Shown here in pieces: positions 26,901 through 33,775 of a DNA stretch of 62,517 nucleotides; the first letter of the stretch is position 1, and the number at the start of each line of letters is the position of its first letter. The DNA lies in the NCBI RefSeq assembly GCF_000282195.1, contig NZ_AKJT01000082.1:1-62517 (forward strand). Reading direction: 5' to 3'. The stretch is from Pseudomonas sp. GM18 (lineage in GTDB: Bacteria; Pseudomonadota; Gammaproteobacteria; Pseudomonadales; Pseudomonadaceae). The notes beneath the pieces are model-generated. The model was not told where the DNA came from, did not search any database, and saw only the letters and a list, made by a program, of their open reading frames with translations. The translations under genes and the position numbers were made by a program.

Positions 26901-27340
26901 CTCGCTGCCGCGACAAGGCCTTGCTGCACAAGGCCAGAGAAGAAAACGTCATCGTCAGTGACATGAGCAGCATCGCTCAGGGCTTGAGCGTGGACACACT
27001 CAAACTGCCGGATGAGCACTTCTTCCAGGAGGGCGACCCCGAGCACTTTTCGATGGTGTATTTCCTCGAAGTTGCCCGCCAGTGCTACATGCAGATTGCC
27101 CACAGCCATCTGCGGATTCCACTCAACACCCCGATGAACCTGCTGGCCTTGAGTTTCACCCTGGATCGGCCAATCCCCAGGAACAGTCCGCTGTCATTGG
27201 CACCGCAGGCCGGTTTTGACGCACAGCTTCAGCCGTTCAAAACCAACCGCATCTATATCGACCTGTTCAACCGGGGCGAAAAAATCGGTCAAGCCAGCAT
27301 TACCGCTCAAGTGCTGAGTCAATCCGCACCCGCTGCCTGA
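23927..27340 (+). CDS. Ketosynthase / ketosynthase-like / AfsA-type hotdog fusion
   Basis: A 1137-residue multidomain protein; start taken at ATG 23927 behind AGGAG. Domain 1 (about 8-425) is a polyketide-type ketosynthase with the full triad: DTACSSF (Cys169), ETHGTGTPLGD (His302) and GHPLAAAGG (His342). Domain 2 (about 490-760) looks like a decayed ketosynthase or chain-length factor: LPNMLSGYPTQIFDFKG is the KS-like dimer strand, but the nucleophile region reads LVGTPGLFW without Cys. The C-terminus has two hotdog repeats: HPYFFDHPLDHIPGILLLEG (889-908) and EHFFQEGDPEHFSM with EVARQCYMQIAHSHLRIPL. These match the two halves of the AfsA A-factor synthase family, apparently in swapped order. 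PfaC (KS-CLF-DH-DH) has a parallel layout, but its FabA-like motif is different. The product is unknown. Confidence 0.78.
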   Translation: MNGAVTTEGDFCFSAMAGEFPGAPSTDALWHLLSQGQIAPINSMLTRWELDKASIYSAKTGEKDRVYLDSAFCLTDDASTPSRHEGRQVAIGKKVLQTLLTQLAGQGSALIKERTALVVATSWSDESYFVTGMSGKAEAPQGYTPGEQVAELAAAFAFGGPALSVDTACSSFPYAIDMAQALVNSGQADNAIVMALNTVLPPALFLGFSQLTAFSARAQMQAFGQDADGIVPGECAVAFLVEPVSQALIAQRRPLGVLRALGMSADGAEGSVFAPGKQAQYTAYQRAYIGLDPNDVDYIETHGTGTPLGDATELDSLNSFFAPHCTDGKKITIGSIKSVIGHPLAAAGGASLAKALMILRHKGIPPQPDYRPSAKVDETRLQLATKQIQPLADRQSAIRIGISSFGFGGANAHLVVDEYIPDNRPVAHLASPGVLMLDLAIVEAEAAIGSHGSLQSFKQQLDRPATPSVSFPYGRFVDYTPAPGQPLLGQFLAQDRVIDIDGFGMGPKPLAHVDPFKLLITDRVNHLLRRLPGVAGSPGTAMVMCCNMGGERFSNAYSSAHNFYSQAQGTPPGVEVADVATMLPNMLSGYPTQIFDFKGFHQTLVGTPGLFWQTLLASQQWFKNGIATLLLGAGRFISGEIEIERARHSATVQGEGLGLIALRPYQPDASDKPLLVIRAAVLAHAANSLEEACQLLGKERSQYQDIEVCELQPDATHASGSLQEITGFLAEASGIETLLAVMLSASAHTVIEVREAGKAVMWLFTEKLQEWSPVAEPAPAIKHPFTLRFAHSASHELQQVIPPARPVSLVREPQNDGVDVLQLSDMLTNTLLSGLRVRVRAMESLFALHRGAEVQRPAHWQRCPENIVIANVQRGPQSLHAQLVVNEAHPYFFDHPLDHIPGILLLEGVLQLIELAVPPLSGRVAYVKTLNIKFQQYVQKQGVIDLHLEQGKDPQVFNAKVMQAGKLMCTCVLGMAYSSAFEKSPAGEFTATRCRDKALLHKAREENVIVSDMSSIAQGLSVDTLKLPDEHFFQEGDPEHFSMVYFLEVARQCYMQIAHSHLRIPLNTPMNLLALSFTLDRPIPRNSPLSLAPQAGFDAQLQPFKTNRIYIDLFNRGEKIGQASITAQVLSQSAPAA

Positions 27341-27399
27341 GGCACTCAATTGATCCCGCTCTCCAGCATGACCGTGCCCCCAACAACCAAGGTGTCGCC

Positions 27400-27876
27400 G
27401 TGAACGATGTCAAAGTGCAAGTCATAGTCAAATCGCCGCGTTCTGAAATATGGAAGATCTGGAGCAACTTTTCAGAAGCGCCGTTATGGGATACCGACGT
27501 CCGCGAGTGTGAACTCAATGGCCCGTTTCAACCTGGAACACGAGGCAAATGCATCCTCAAAAATGGCCTGAACATGCCGCTGAAACTGGAAGCAGTGAAG
27601 CTGCATGAAAGCTATCGGAACACGGCAAGGCTGCTGTGGATCGACCTTGAGTTCGATCACCAGATGCGCAGGCTTTCCCCGAATGAAACCCAGGTCATCC
27701 ATAGCGCGAAGATCTCTGGCCCCTTAAGTTTTTTATACCGCGGGCTGCTACGCAAAATGCTGACCGCGGCAATGACCACCGCGCTGCGCAACCTGTGCAC
27801 GTTGGCTGAACAACGAGCGAAAGCCATCAGCACCCCAGGGCTCGAAACACCTGGAACGCATTTGCACCGCGTATGA
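27400..27876 (+). CDS. SRPBCC-family (polyketide cyclase-like) protein
   Basis: This 158-residue protein has the START/Bet v 1-like pattern: an N-terminal strand (KVQVIVKSPRSEIWKIWSNF), EAPLWDTDVRECEL, a central basic sheet and a long C-terminal helix (LRKMLTAAMTTALRNLCTLAEQ). Polyketide_cyc2-type proteins bind hydrophobic ligands and in aromatic pathways guide ring closure. The start appears to be GTG 27400; an ATG five bases later is out of frame. It sits 60 bases after the ketosynthase fusion and belongs with the cluster. It could be a cyclase for the assembled chain or a lipid-binding helper. Confidence 0.7.
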   Translation: MNDVKVQVIVKSPRSEIWKIWSNFSEAPLWDTDVRECELNGPFQPGTRGKCILKNGLNMPLKLEAVKLHESYRNTARLLWIDLEFDHQMRRLSPNETQVIHSAKISGPLSFLYRGLLRKMLTAAMTTALRNLCTLAEQRAKAISTPGLETPGTHLHRV

Positions 27877-27959
27877 AATATTCGGGAGGGAGCGTGTTGC
27901 ACGCTCGCTCCCGAACACCCCCCGCTTACTTATCGATAACGGCACACTTCGGACCGAGC

Positions 27960-28658
27960 ATGAACCTACTAAAAAAACCTCTGTATCTCGTGATGGGCGT
28001 CATTGGCATGGGCCTTATTGCCCCTGAGTCCAGTTCCGCCGACACGCTCGGCCCCTACATCAGTGTCATGGGTGGCCTGAACTGGGTGGCTCCGCAGGAC
28101 CTTAACCAGAACAACCTCGACTTTGTCGAGATGGAGTTCAATCAACCGTTACACTCCGGCTACGCCACCGGACTGGCATTGGGCTGGCGATTCCCCATCG
28201 GGCTACGACCTGAAGTGGAACTCAGCTACCGCAAAAATACCCTGGACCAGTTCAATAACCGGGTCTATGAAGGCGGCGGAAGCATCAACGGTAAAGGCGA
28301 AGAGGAAGCCACCAGCGTGATGGCCAACCTCTGGTATGACGTCTTGAACCTGCCAGCCCCCTTCAGTCGCTTCACCCCTTATATCGGCGGCGGTCTGGGT
28401 TACACCACGCTGTCGGTCAGTGGCCTGGAAGCCGGCGGCGTCCAGTTCGGCGGCACTCATCGCGACACCGTATCGGCCTATCAACTCGGCGCTGGTGTAG
28501 GTTACGAACTCACCGAACAATGGTCCATGTCCCTGGATTATCGATACATCAAGACTCGCGATGCGCACTTCGGTGACATTCAGGGCCTGCCCCAAGGCGA
28601 TGTACGCACTGACTACAGCGCCCAGTCATTAATGCTCGGCCTGCATTATTGGTTTTAA
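27960..28658 (+). CDS. Outer-membrane beta-barrel protein (OmpW/opacity-like)
   Basis: This 232-residue protein has a signal peptide (MNLLKKPLYLVMGVIGMG, cleavage before DTLGPYI) and amphipathic strands typical of an eight-stranded barrel: GYATGLALGWRFPIGL, FTPYIGGGLGYTTLSV, SAYQLGAGVGYELTEQWSMS and SLDYRYIKTRDAHF. It ends with a C-terminal aromatic (LGLHYWF), the usual signal for barrel assembly. The frame extends upstream to 27873, but the signal peptide fixes the start at 27960. It follows the SRPBCC gene by 83 bases in the same direction. It may export or shelter a hydrophobic cluster product, or simply be an adjacent gene. Confidence 0.8.
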   Translation: MNLLKKPLYLVMGVIGMGLIAPESSSADTLGPYISVMGGLNWVAPQDLNQNNLDFVEMEFNQPLHSGYATGLALGWRFPIGLRPEVELSYRKNTLDQFNNRVYEGGGSINGKGEEEATSVMANLWYDVLNLPAPFSRFTPYIGGGLGYTTLSVSGLEAGGVQFGGTHRDTVSAYQLGAGVGYELTEQWSMSLDYRYIKTRDAHFGDIQGLPQGDVRTDYSAQSLMLGLHYWF

Positions 28659-28754
28659 CCAAACAGCGCCATATAGATAACTGCACACAGGTTGATCCGG
28701 CGTATGGATCAGCCGTTGCCCAGGCGATCGAAGCATTGGGCTGACTTTCGGTGC

Positions 28755-28800
28755 CAGAAACACAATAGCTGGGGGCGAGCCCCTAACTATGGTGTTTCTG
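28755..28800. repeat. 46-base nested inverted repeat between convergent genes
   Basis: CAGAAACACAATAG (28755-28768) pairs with CTATGGTGTTTCTG (28787-28800) with one mismatch. Inside is a second stem, GGGG with CCCC. It lies between the barrel gene and the convergent hydrolase gene and could serve as a bidirectional terminator, though neither side has a long T-tract. Confidence 0.6.
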
Positions 28801-28841
28801 TTATTTCGGCAAGCCCCAACTTGTTCAAGAAAGGGCAGGAA

Positions 28842-29618
28842 TCACATTGCTGCAGCTGCTTTTTCAATCAGCCGGGCTACCGGCTCCGGATTTGAAACCA
28901 TCACGACATGGGAAGCCCCTTTAACGACTTTCACCACCTTGGCCTCGGCTCGCTTGGCCATGAATTCCATGGCCTGCGGTGGAATGTTCTTGTCCTTGTC
29001 GCCATAGATGTACCAGGACGGAATGTGCTTCCAGGCAGGTGTACCTGACTGCTCGTTCAGCGCCGCTTCGGTGACCGGACGCTGAGTCGCCGCCATCAAT
29101 GCCGCCTGCGCGGCGGGGACGTCAGCGGCGAACTGGTCGTGGAACTTATCCTGCTGGATGTACAAATCCTTGCCGCCATCAGCCAGTGCGACAGGCACTG
29201 CAAGGGCTGGGCCGAGGGTACTCCCCGGGAATTTGCCGGCTAGCCCGGCGACGGTTTCGCCCGCCTCAGGCGCGAAGGCGGCGACGTAAACAAGTGCCTT
29301 TACATTGGCATGGTCGTTGGCCGCTTCGCTGATGACGTTGCCACCGTAGGAGTGGCCGACCAGCACAACAGGCGACTTGATGCCAGCCAGCAAGGCGGAA
29401 ACAGCAGCGCCATCGCTCTTCACACTACGCAATGGGTTGGCGGCGGCCACAACGGGGTAGCCATCTTTTTCGAGGATTTTCACCACGCCATTCCAGCTCG
29501 AAGCATCGGCAAAGGCGCCGTGCACGAGAACGACAGTAGGCTTTTCAGTTTGCGCCGACGCGTTGGCGCCGATGATCAGGCCGGCGGTGCAGGCCAGAGC
29601 GGCCATTACTTTTTTCAT
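28842..29618 (-). CDS. Periplasmic alpha/beta hydrolase
   Basis: These 258 residues form a signal peptide (KKVMAALACTAGLIIGANASA) and an alpha/beta hydrolase fold. The oxyanion loop is VLVHGAFADASSW, the nucleophile elbow is GHSYGG, and the catalytic His lies in GASHVVMVS. The start at 29618 follows AAGGAG by seven bases; the longer frame has no site. It resembles the salicylate esterase/methylesterase-like EstA group often secreted by pseudomonads and annotated only as hydrolase. It is convergent with the biosynthetic cluster and probably unrelated to it. Confidence 0.85.
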   Translation of the reverse strand: MKKVMAALACTAGLIIGANASAQTEKPTVVLVHGAFADASSWNGVVKILEKDGYPVVAAANPLRSVKSDGAAVSALLAGIKSPVVLVGHSYGGNVISEAANDHANVKALVYVAAFAPEAGETVAGLAGKFPGSTLGPALAVPVALADGGKDLYIQQDKFHDQFAADVPAAQAALMAATQRPVTEAALNEQSGTPAWKHIPSWYIYGDKDKNIPPQAMEFMAKRAEAKVVKVVKGASHVVMVSNPEPVARLIEKAAAAM

Positions 29619-29946
29619 TGGAAACTCCTTGGGTGGTTGAACTATTGAGCGAATCGCGTGAAGACGAAGTCGTGGTTCTGAACTCCTGCGCAACTTTGTA
29701 TCAACTGCCTTGGCCGCAGTCTTGAGCAGTTGTGCTGAAATCCAGAGACTGGCTCTTGCCGAGCGAGTCGAGGTAAGTCATACGGCTAGTGCTGTCGCGA
29801 TGGAGCTCATTTGACGCCGATCAGGTATCCCGGATGTGTCACCAACCGCCCACAAAAGAAACAGTCCGTATCGGCATGAGGCCTGGATACATAGAGATAC
29901 ACTTGTGTCGGACCGCGGCATTGATACAGTGGAACTTAGTGAAAAC

Positions 29947-29972
29947 AAAAAAGAGACCGAAGTCTCTTTTTT
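29947..29972. terminator. Isolated bidirectional terminator
   Basis: AAAAAAGAGAC and GTCTCTTTTTT form 11 perfect pairs around CGAA, with A- and T-runs in the stem so that it works from either side. No annotated gene ends here. Confidence 0.65.
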
Positions 29973-30259
29973 CAGTTTCTACAGGCCTCAATGGAAGCCA
30001 ATAGAACAATAACTTTTGAGGGAAACGAAACTCGCAGCCCGCCTCATCGAAACCGAAGAGTTTTCTTTTATATATGAAGCAGAAATACTCGGAAATTATT
30101 TCTCCCGATTACTGCATTCATTGCCTATTACCACGCCACACTTCACTGGATAGTTATTATTTGACACACTCCAATAGTCAAACTTTTCACCAGCATCACA
30201 ACACTTTAATAACACTCAAACGAACACCAACAGATCTCGCTGACTTTTTATAACAATTA

Positions 30260-30288
30260 TTGACACTCATACATAGACACCCTAAATT
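30260..30288 (+). promoter_or_regulatory. Candidate sigma-70 promoter of the wss operon
   Basis: TTGACA (30260-30265), a 17-base spacer, then TAAATT (30283-30288), about 92 bases before the wssA start. The -35 box is perfect; the -10 box matches at four of six positions. Confidence 0.4.
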
Positions 30289-30380
30289 AATGGCACTCTG
30301 CCAACGCCTAGACGACGCATCAACTTTGTTAAGTTAATGGAATGCTGAGTTTCTGAGTTATTTCATTCCTGGTACAACGC

Positions 30381-31547
30381 ATGAAATATGTAGACGACAT
30401 TACGAAACTCTTTACACGTTTTGGCGCCAATGTGGAGACTTACCAGGAAATACAACCGAACTATAAAGATTTCAAAGACGACCCGGTTCCACCTGCGGCG
30501 GCTGAGCCAGAACCGTCAGCGGCATTGTCTCCCGTAACGCCAACGCCCCCTGTGTTTCTACTGGACGAGCCACAGCCTTCTTTATTGATTGGTGCGCCGG
30601 TCGAGCCTGTGAAGCATGTTGTCCTCTCGCCACCTTCGCCCAAATCCCCTCCCCTGACCGAGCCACCTGCGAGTTCTGCTACGGGTGACCGTCAGCGATT
30701 GAGCGACCTGTTGCGTGAACTTAATCAGATTCGTCGAGACGGTCTGCCAGAAACGACTCGCAGGCGGACCAAGGCGAAGGTCATTGCTATCGTTTCAGCG
30801 AATGGTGGGGTCGGTAAAAGCACCGTCGCCGCGGGCCTCGCGAAAACACTTCGGCACCCTGGCGGGCGAGCCATCGCGATTGATCTGGACCCTCAGAACG
30901 CGCTGTCCAGCCACTTGGGTATCACCAGGCCGGCTCCCGGGCTGATCCAGCTCAAAGAGCAGGACGCCGACTGGGGCGCTCATCGCCTGCCGGGCTTTAG
31001 CGACAGTGAGTGCCTGCCCTTCGGCACTGGCGAGTTGAACGATCGCCGATTGCTCAGGCAGTTGATGCTTGAAAATCCTGACTGGTTGAATCAGCACCTT
31101 GCGTCAATGAACCTCAGCGAAAACGATACCGTGATCCTCGACACTCCTTCGGGTGCGACCGTCTATTCGCAACAGGCACTCGACGCCGCCGATCTGGTGC
31201 TGGTGATGACGGTGGCCGACGCGGCCTCCTACCTGGCACTGGACACCATGACCCAATGGCTGGAAACCAGCCTGCGACGCGCACAGCAGCAGCGGTATGT
31301 GCTCAACCAACGGGATGACTCGCGCTCCTTCAGCAGGGACATGGGCGTGCTGTTTCGGCGACGGCTCGGCGCTAACCTGATCGGGACGATTCGCCTCGAT
31401 CACCAGTTCAACGAGTCGCTGGCCTATGGTCGGGACCTGATGCAGTACGCACCTGAGAGCATTGGCTGTCAGGACATTCTGTCGCTGTCCGGCGCGGTCC
31501 ATGCCCTGCTTTTCGCGGATGCTTCCAGCCAGCAGGGCACACCATGA
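30381..31547 (+). CDS. wssA: WssA, BcsQ-type ParA/MinD ATPase for cellulose synthesis
   Basis: This 388-residue protein has an N-terminal segment with LFTRFGANVETYQEI, then a Pro-rich linker (about 35-115). The MinD/ParA ATPase domain follows, with a deviant Walker A (SANGGVGKSTVAAGLAK) and VILDTPSG. BcsQ/WssA proteins help place or assemble the cellulose synthase at the pole or membrane. The LFxxFG..YQEI stretch resembles the short BcsR/BcsP-type accessory segment, here fused to the ATPase (moderate confidence). It is the first gene of the wss operon and overlaps wssB by four bases. Confidence 0.88.
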   Translation: MKYVDDITKLFTRFGANVETYQEIQPNYKDFKDDPVPPAAAEPEPSAALSPVTPTPPVFLLDEPQPSLLIGAPVEPVKHVVLSPPSPKSPPLTEPPASSATGDRQRLSDLLRELNQIRRDGLPETTRRRTKAKVIAIVSANGGVGKSTVAAGLAKTLRHPGGRAIAIDLDPQNALSSHLGITRPAPGLIQLKEQDADWGAHRLPGFSDSECLPFGTGELNDRRLLRQLMLENPDWLNQHLASMNLSENDTVILDTPSGATVYSQQALDAADLVLVMTVADAASYLALDTMTQWLETSLRRAQQQRYVLNQRDDSRSFSRDMGVLFRRRLGANLIGTIRLDHQFNESLAYGRDLMQYAPESIGCQDILSLSGAVHALLFADASSQQGTP

Positions 31548-33775
31548 CCGTCCAGTTGAATCAGCTACCTGCAAAGACCTGGTGGTTGCAGGGGCTGCTG
31601 GATAGCTTGCAGGATCGCGTCAGTCAATGGCCCCTGCGTTGGCGCCTGGGCCTGAAGATCTCAGGCGGGCTGATTGCAGCATTGTTGGTGCTGGGTATCC
31701 TCACTGCGCCGCAGAATCTGTATTCCCAGGCCGTGTTTGCCTCCGTCTGTTTTGCCGCCAGCCTGATCATCCGCAAGCAAACCGGGCGTCTGGCGATCCT
31801 GACACTGATCACCCTCTCGCTGATCGCTTCGTTGCGTTACATGTACTGGCGCCTGTCCGACACCCTGGACTTCGACAACTGGCAGGATGCCGTATTTGGC
31901 TACGGGCTGGTGCTGGCAGAACTGTATGCCTTGCTCGTCCTGGTCTTCGGCTATATACAGACCGCCTGGCCGTTGCAACGTAAACCGCAGTTTCTGCAAC
32001 AGCCACCCGCGCAATGGCCGACGGTGGATGTGTTCATTCCCACCTATAACGAAGCATTGGGTATCGTCAAACTGGTGGTGCTCGCGGCTCAGGCCATTGA
32101 CTGGCCCGAGGGTAAACTGCGGGTGCACGTGCTCGATGACGGACGCCGGGAGGAATTCAAGGCTTTCTGTCAGCAGATTGGTGTCAACTACATCACCCGC
32201 GACAACAATCAACATGCCAAGGCCGGCAACCTCAACGAGGCACTCAAAGTCACCGATGGCGAGTTCATTGCCATATTCGACGCCGACCACGTGCCCACCC
32301 GCTCCTTCCTGCAAATCACCATGGGCTGGTTTTTAAAGGACCCGAACCTGGCGTTGCTGCAAACGCCGCACTTTTTCTACTCACCCGATCCGTTCGAAAA
32401 AAACCTCGATACCTTTCGCTCGGTACCCAATGAAGGTGAGCTGTTCTACGGCCTGGTGCAGGACGGCAACGACCTGTGGAACGCGGCATTCTTCTGTGGA
32501 TCCTGTGCGGTTATCCGGCGGACTCACTTGCTGGAAGTCGGCGGCATCGCCACCGAGACCGTGACGGAAGATGCGCACACGGCACTCAAGCTCAATCGCC
32601 GTGGTTTCAATACCGCTTACCTCGCCATTCCACAAGCGGCGGGACTGGCCACCGAAAGCCTTTCCCGACACATCAGCCAACGCATACGCTGGGCGCGAGG
32701 CATGGTGCAGATTTTTCGGACCGACAATCCGTTGTTTGGTAAAGGACTGAACCTGGGGCAGCGCATCTGCTACCTCAACGCCATGATGCACTTTTTCTAC
32801 AGCCTGCCCCGTCTGGTGTTCTTGACCGCACCCTTGGCCTACCTGTTTTTCGACGCGCAGATATTCCATGCCTCGGCGTTGATGGTCACGGTCTATGTAC
32901 TGCCGCATATTTTCCATTCCAGCCTGACCAACTCCAGCATCCAGGGGCGCTTCCGCCACTCCTTCTGGAACGAAGTGTATGAGTCGGTGTTGGCCTGGCA
33001 CATCATGCGACCGGTACTGCTGGCCCTGATCAGCCCTTCGCTGGGCAAATTCAACGTAACCGACAAGGGCGGCACCATCGAAAAGGACTATTTCAACTGG
33101 AAGCTCGCGCGGCCTTACATCGTCCTGCTGACCTTGAACATGATCGGTCTGGCGATCGGCGTGGTGAAACTGATCGGGAGTGATTCGGCCGAGGCCACTA
33201 CCCTGCTGATCAACCTGGTCTGGACCGTGTACAACATCATCATCGTCAGCACCGCCGTGGCGGTGGCCACTGAGTCCTCTCAGGTGCGCAACGAGCCCAG
33301 GGTGCCCGCGGATCTGCCCGTGCGCGTCTATCGCGAAGACGGCACATCGTTCGATTGCATAACCCGGGATTTCTCACAAAACGGCGTGGGCCTGGCACTG
33401 CCACCGCAGGTTCAGCTCAGCGCCAAAGAGAAGCTGCGGCTCTGCATTCTGCGCACACCTCCCTCAAGCCTCTTTCCCGCAACAACGATCTTCAGCAACG
33501 ACAACGTGGCAGGCGTGAAATTCGAGGCTTTGACCCTGCGCCAGCAAAGTGAGCTGGTGCGACTGACCTTTTCACGGGCCGACACCTGGGCCAACACGTG
33601 GGGCAACGGCCGCCTCGACGCGCCAATGTCGGCGTTGCGCGAGGTCAGCAGCATTGGCTTACGCGCCATCCTGCGCTTGTTCGTTGCCACCCTGAAGGAC
33701 AGCCAGGCGCTGCTGCGCAAACGCCCGGTCACTCCATCACCTATCGACCCCACCGCGGACACGCAACGATCTTGA
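31544..33775 (+). CDS. wssB: WssB, cellulose synthase catalytic subunit with PilZ domain
   Basis: This 743-residue BcsA-type glycosyltransferase 2 polymerises UDP-glucose into beta-1,4-glucan in the inner membrane. Visible motifs are LDDG (near 196), DADH (near 245), FFCGSCAVIRR, TVTEDAH (near 340) and QRIRW (near 378). Membrane helices lie before and after the catalytic domain. The C-terminal PilZ domain has RNEPR (near 581) and DFSQNGVGL, the RxxxR and DxSxxG elements that bind cyclic di-GMP, so activity should depend on that signal. The start overlaps the wssA stop (ATGA). Confidence 0.95.
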   Translation: MTVQLNQLPAKTWWLQGLLDSLQDRVSQWPLRWRLGLKISGGLIAALLVLGILTAPQNLYSQAVFASVCFAASLIIRKQTGRLAILTLITLSLIASLRYMYWRLSDTLDFDNWQDAVFGYGLVLAELYALLVLVFGYIQTAWPLQRKPQFLQQPPAQWPTVDVFIPTYNEALGIVKLVVLAAQAIDWPEGKLRVHVLDDGRREEFKAFCQQIGVNYITRDNNQHAKAGNLNEALKVTDGEFIAIFDADHVPTRSFLQITMGWFLKDPNLALLQTPHFFYSPDPFEKNLDTFRSVPNEGELFYGLVQDGNDLWNAAFFCGSCAVIRRTHLLEVGGIATETVTEDAHTALKLNRRGFNTAYLAIPQAAGLATESLSRHISQRIRWARGMVQIFRTDNPLFGKGLNLGQRICYLNAMMHFFYSLPRLVFLTAPLAYLFFDAQIFHASALMVTVYVLPHIFHSSLTNSSIQGRFRHSFWNEVYESVLAWHIMRPVLLALISPSLGKFNVTDKGGTIEKDYFNWKLARPYIVLLTLNMIGLAIGVVKLIGSDSAEATTLLINLVWTVYNIIIVSTAVAVATESSQVRNEPRVPADLPVRVYREDGTSFDCITRDFSQNGVGLALPPQVQLSAKEKLRLCILRTPPSSLFPATTIFSNDNVAGVKFEALTLRQQSELVRLTFSRADTWANTWGNGRLDAPMSALREVSSIGLRAILRLFVATLKDSQALLRKRPVTPSPIDPTADTQRS

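Larger units (their letters stand above)
29619..30380. other. 762-base AT-rich intergenic region upstream of the wss operon
   Basis: The right two thirds are clearly AT-rich compared with the neighbours. The region holds the hydrolase promoter (left), an isolated bidirectional terminator (29947-29972) and a sigma-70-like promoter (30260-30288) before wssA. A frame at 29789-30004 runs through the terminator and is judged not to be a gene. A small RNA ending at the terminator is possible. Confidence 0.45.

Noticed and set aside
23927..27340. Annotation of the fusion as PfaC of a PUFA synthase
   Set aside because: No PfaA, PfaB or PfaD partners are present, and the hotdog motifs read as AfsA-type rather than FabA-type. 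Kept as an alternative only.
28692..28895. 67-codon frame over the 28.75 kb inverted repeat
   Set aside because: It spans the hairpin and the end of the convergent hydrolase gene; composition is not gene-like.
29789..30004. 71-codon frame in the gap before wss
   Set aside because: It reads through a strong bidirectional terminator and shows no recognisable features.
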